In this document: in pieces, positions 5,391-6,579 of the stretch
Numbering within the stretch: position 1 is the stretch's first letter
Layout: each line of letters opens with the position of its first letter
NCBI GenBank assembly: GCA_004552515.1
Contig: SFOF01000126.1
Span: forward strand, 1 to 6,579
Reading direction: 5' to 3'
Length of the DNA: 6,579 nt
Origin: Clostridiales bacterium
GTDB lineage: Bacteria > Bacillota > Clostridia > Christensenellales > Aristaeellaceae
The notes under the pieces: model-generated
Databases searched by the model: none
What the model was told of the DNA's origin: nothing
Seen by the model: only the letters and a program-made list of their open reading frames with translations
Made by a program: the position numbers and the translations under genes

Positions 5391-6305
5391 TTATCCCCTC
5401 CATGTAAAGTACGGCTCAATCGCCGCGTAATGCTCTTCAAAGAGCTTGTCGTAATACTCGTCCGACACAAAGCCCGGCTCGCGGCAGAAATCGCAGGCGA
5501 TGATCCCGCGCTTTCTGAGGATCCGCTTCTCAAAGGCGATGATCATCTCGACGTTCTGCCGGATGTGGTTGAGTATGGGCAGGATCAGATTGGTATGCGT
5601 CCAGGCCGCGCCGGCGCGGTCGCCCGCAATGTATTCGTTGTACATCTTCAGATACAGATCGAACATCGAGCAGCCGGGCATCGCGCCGATGCCGCCGCGA
5701 TCGAAGCCCTCGATGAACTGATAGGCCGCGTTGCCGATGAACACGCCCACCTGATTGTCCGTAAGATTGAGCAGGCTGCTGATATACGCGCCCGCCGGCT
5801 TGCACTCGATCTTGTAATACTTGATATTGGGACATTCGCGGAAGAGATCGGCGTAGACCTGCGCGGGGATGGCCACGCCGGTCTGCTCCGGCGCGTACTG
5901 CGCCATAACGGGAATATTCACCGCCTGCCCGACCGCCTTCATGTGGCGATACAGCGCGGCCTGTCCGGGTTTGAGGAAGAACGGGGGCAGCAGCATCAGA
6001 TTGTCCGCGCCGATATCCTCATAGAATTTCGCGCGCTCCACGGCCACCTGCGTGGCGTGCTGCGTCACGGAGATGATGCTCGTGCCGCCGTATTTATGGC
6101 AGGTCTCCACGGTGATGCGCGCCATCCTCTTCATTTCGTCGTCGGTCAGCTTGTAGTATTCGCCGGCAATGCCGAACAGCGTCACCGCCTGGCAGCCGCC
6201 CTCGATCAGCACGCGAATCAGGTTTTCAAACGAATCGTAGTCCACCAGCCCCGTCTTCGTAAACGGCGTGGCGATGATCGGGCACATTCCCTTCAGCTCG
6301 CTCAT
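5391..6305 (-). CDS. DapA-family (DHDPS/NAL) class I aldolase, probably for a 2-keto-3-deoxy sugar acid
   Basis: The product is a 304-residue TIM-barrel lyase of the dihydrodipicolinate synthase / N-acetylneuraminate lyase family. K165 in IKYYKIE (161-167) is the expected Schiff-base lysine and Y137 in MAQYAPE (134-140) the partner tyrosine. The substrate-carboxylate loop is GIAGE (45-49), with Ile-Ala where E. coli DHDPS has its Thr pair. The relay Tyr107 of DHDPS is replaced by Phe (F110 in PPFFLKP). The enzyme is therefore unlikely to make dihydrodipicolinate. It more likely cleaves a 2-keto-3-deoxy acid to pyruvate and an aldehyde, which fits the dehydratase encoded 3 nt downstream. The start is ATG 6305-6303, with AGGAGG at 9 nt. 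The frame stays open upstream to 6461, but that extension only shadows the preceding dehydrogenase gene. Substrate stereochemistry and chain length are unknown. A hydratase-aldolase or an N-acetylneuraminate-type lyase remains possible. Confidence 0.88.
   Translation of the reverse strand: MSELKGMCPIIATPFTKTGLVDYDSFENLIRVLIEGGCQAVTLFGIAGEYYKLTDDEMKRMARITVETCHKYGGTSIISVTQHATQVAVERAKFYEDIGADNLMLLPPFFLKPGQAALYRHMKAVGQAVNIPVMAQYAPEQTGVAIPAQVYADLFRECPNIKYYKIECKPAGAYISSLLNLTDNQVGVFIGNAAYQFIEGFDRGGIGAMPGCSMFDLYLKMYNEYIAGDRAGAAWTHTNLILPILNHIRQNVEMIIAFEKRILRKRGIIACDFCREPGFVSDEYYDKLFEEHYAAIEPYFTWRG
5395..5401 (-). promoter_or_regulatory. Ribosome binding site for the dehydratase, embedded in the end of the aldolase gene
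   Basis: The minus strand reads GGAGGGG within the last codons of the aldolase, just before its TAA (5393-5391). The core GGAGG (5401-5397) lies 9 nt from the GTG start. The overlap and the 3-nt gap suggest translational coupling of aldolase and dehydratase. Confidence 0.75.
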
Positions 6306-6314
6306 ATGCTTTTT

Positions 6315-6320
6315 CCTCCT
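6315..6320 (-). promoter_or_regulatory. Ribosome binding site deciding the aldolase start
   Basis: The minus strand reads AGGAGG, 9 nt before the ATG at 6305-6303. Its first A is also the last base of the dehydrogenase stop codon (TGA, 6322-6320). It rules out the longer in-frame start at 6461. Confidence 0.85.
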
Positions 6321-6579
6321 CAACTGTCGTAGCCGTATTTGTCCAGACTGTCGCTCATCAGGCTCGCGCCGCCGTCCATGGTCAGCACAGTGCCAGTGAT
6401 CGAGCCTGCCCAAGGCCCGCTCAGGAACAGCGCGGCCTGCCCGATTTCCTCCGGGCGGCACCAGCGCCTGAGCGGAATGTGATAGTAGGTCGGTTCCTTC
6501 GCGCCCAGCCGCGCCTCGCCCGTGTCCGTCCAGCCGGGCGCAATGACGTTGACGCGGATCCCGTATTTTCCGTATTCCA
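6320..6579 (-). CDS. Short-chain dehydrogenase/reductase (SDR), C-terminal part only
   Basis: The last 85 codons of a classical SDR oxidoreductase are present; the cofactor-binding Gly motif and the YxxxK catalytic residues lie beyond the right edge. What is visible is diagnostic of the family. YGIRVNVIAPGWTDT follows the catalytic helix. Next comes WCRPEEIGQAALFLSG, and then SITGTVLTMDGGASL, the standard ITGxVLxxDGG close. The protein ends with a short extra tail, MSDSLDKYGYDS. SDRs of this type use NAD(P)H to interconvert alcohols and ketones. In this operon it would plausibly oxidise a sugar or reduce a keto acid, but that rests on context only. The stop codon is 14 nt before the aldolase start, so the genes are probably cotranscribed. 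The operon promoter lies outside the window. Confidence 0.92.
   Translation of the reverse strand, partial: EYGKYGIRVNVIAPGWTDTGEARLGAKEPTYYHIPLRRWCRPEEIGQAALFLSGPWAGSITGTVLTMDGGASLMSDSLDKYGYDS

Noticed and set aside
3792..6332. Very long open frame (846 codons) on the plus strand opposite the dehydratase and aldolase genes
   Set aside because: It is antisense to two clearly recognisable enzyme genes. Its translation is Arg/His/Ala-rich low-complexity sequence typical of the complementary frame of GC-rich codons, with no family motifs and no ribosome binding site.
6306..6461. N-terminal extension of the aldolase from an upstream ATG
   Set aside because: It overlaps the SDR coding frame, its residues do not resemble the family, and a perfect AGGAGG precedes the internal ATG at 6305.
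1..6579. Search for CRISPR arrays, insertion-sequence ends, attachment sites, tRNA genes or a defence system
   Set aside because: There are no regularly spaced repeats, long terminal inverted repeats, tRNA-like cloverleaf or transposase/integrase motifs. All long open frames are explained by housekeeping or metabolic families.

Overview
The window reads as a chromosomal segment of a high-GC Firmicute, most likely an uncultured gut-type Clostridia (Oscillospirales or Christensenellales-like). This is inference. It rests on the PBP5-type carboxypeptidase with a Pro/Thr linker, Gram-positive style ribosome binding sites (AGGAGG, GAGGAGG) and sigma-A-like promoters with extended -10 elements in AT-richer gaps. 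No mobile element, CRISPR array, tRNA or rRNA is visible. Coding is dense and all four complete genes look intact.

Layout from left to right. (1) 1-161, minus strand: the 5' end of a response-regulator gene, cut by the window edge. (2) 162-498: a divergent intergenic region with a strong minus-strand promoter for the regulator and a separate plus-strand promoter for the next gene. (3) 499-1977, plus strand: a membrane-anchored, secreted D-alanyl-D-alanine carboxypeptidase with an unusual Arg-rich cytoplasmic tail encoded partly by 12-bp tandem repeats, closed by a hairpin terminator. (4) 2142-3533, minus strand: an 11-helix SLC6/SNF sodium-dependent transporter, probably for amino acids. It has its own promoter and terminator and converges on the carboxypeptidase gene. 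(5) 3708-6579, minus strand: the 3' part of an operon transcribed as short-chain dehydrogenase (3' end only), then DapA-family aldolase, then IlvD/EDD-family dehydratase, closed by a terminator. The genes are 14 and 3 nt apart, which suggests translational coupling.

The three operon enzymes fit a non-phosphorylative sugar-acid catabolic route. A dehydrogenase makes or interconverts an acid, the dehydratase forms a 2-keto-3-deoxy acid, and the class I aldolase splits it to pyruvate plus an aldehyde. Sequence details argue against the default annotations. The 'IlvD' has sugar-acid-dehydratase motifs rather than branched-chain-pathway motifs. The 'DapA' has lost the threonine pair and the relay tyrosine of dihydrodipicolinate synthase but keeps the Schiff-base lysine. 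The actual substrate cannot be read from the sequence. The dehydratase also has glycine where characterised sugar-acid dehydratases have their first iron-sulfur cysteine. That point and the carboxypeptidase tail are the most unusual things seen. I did not find a clear undescribed defence or mobile system.
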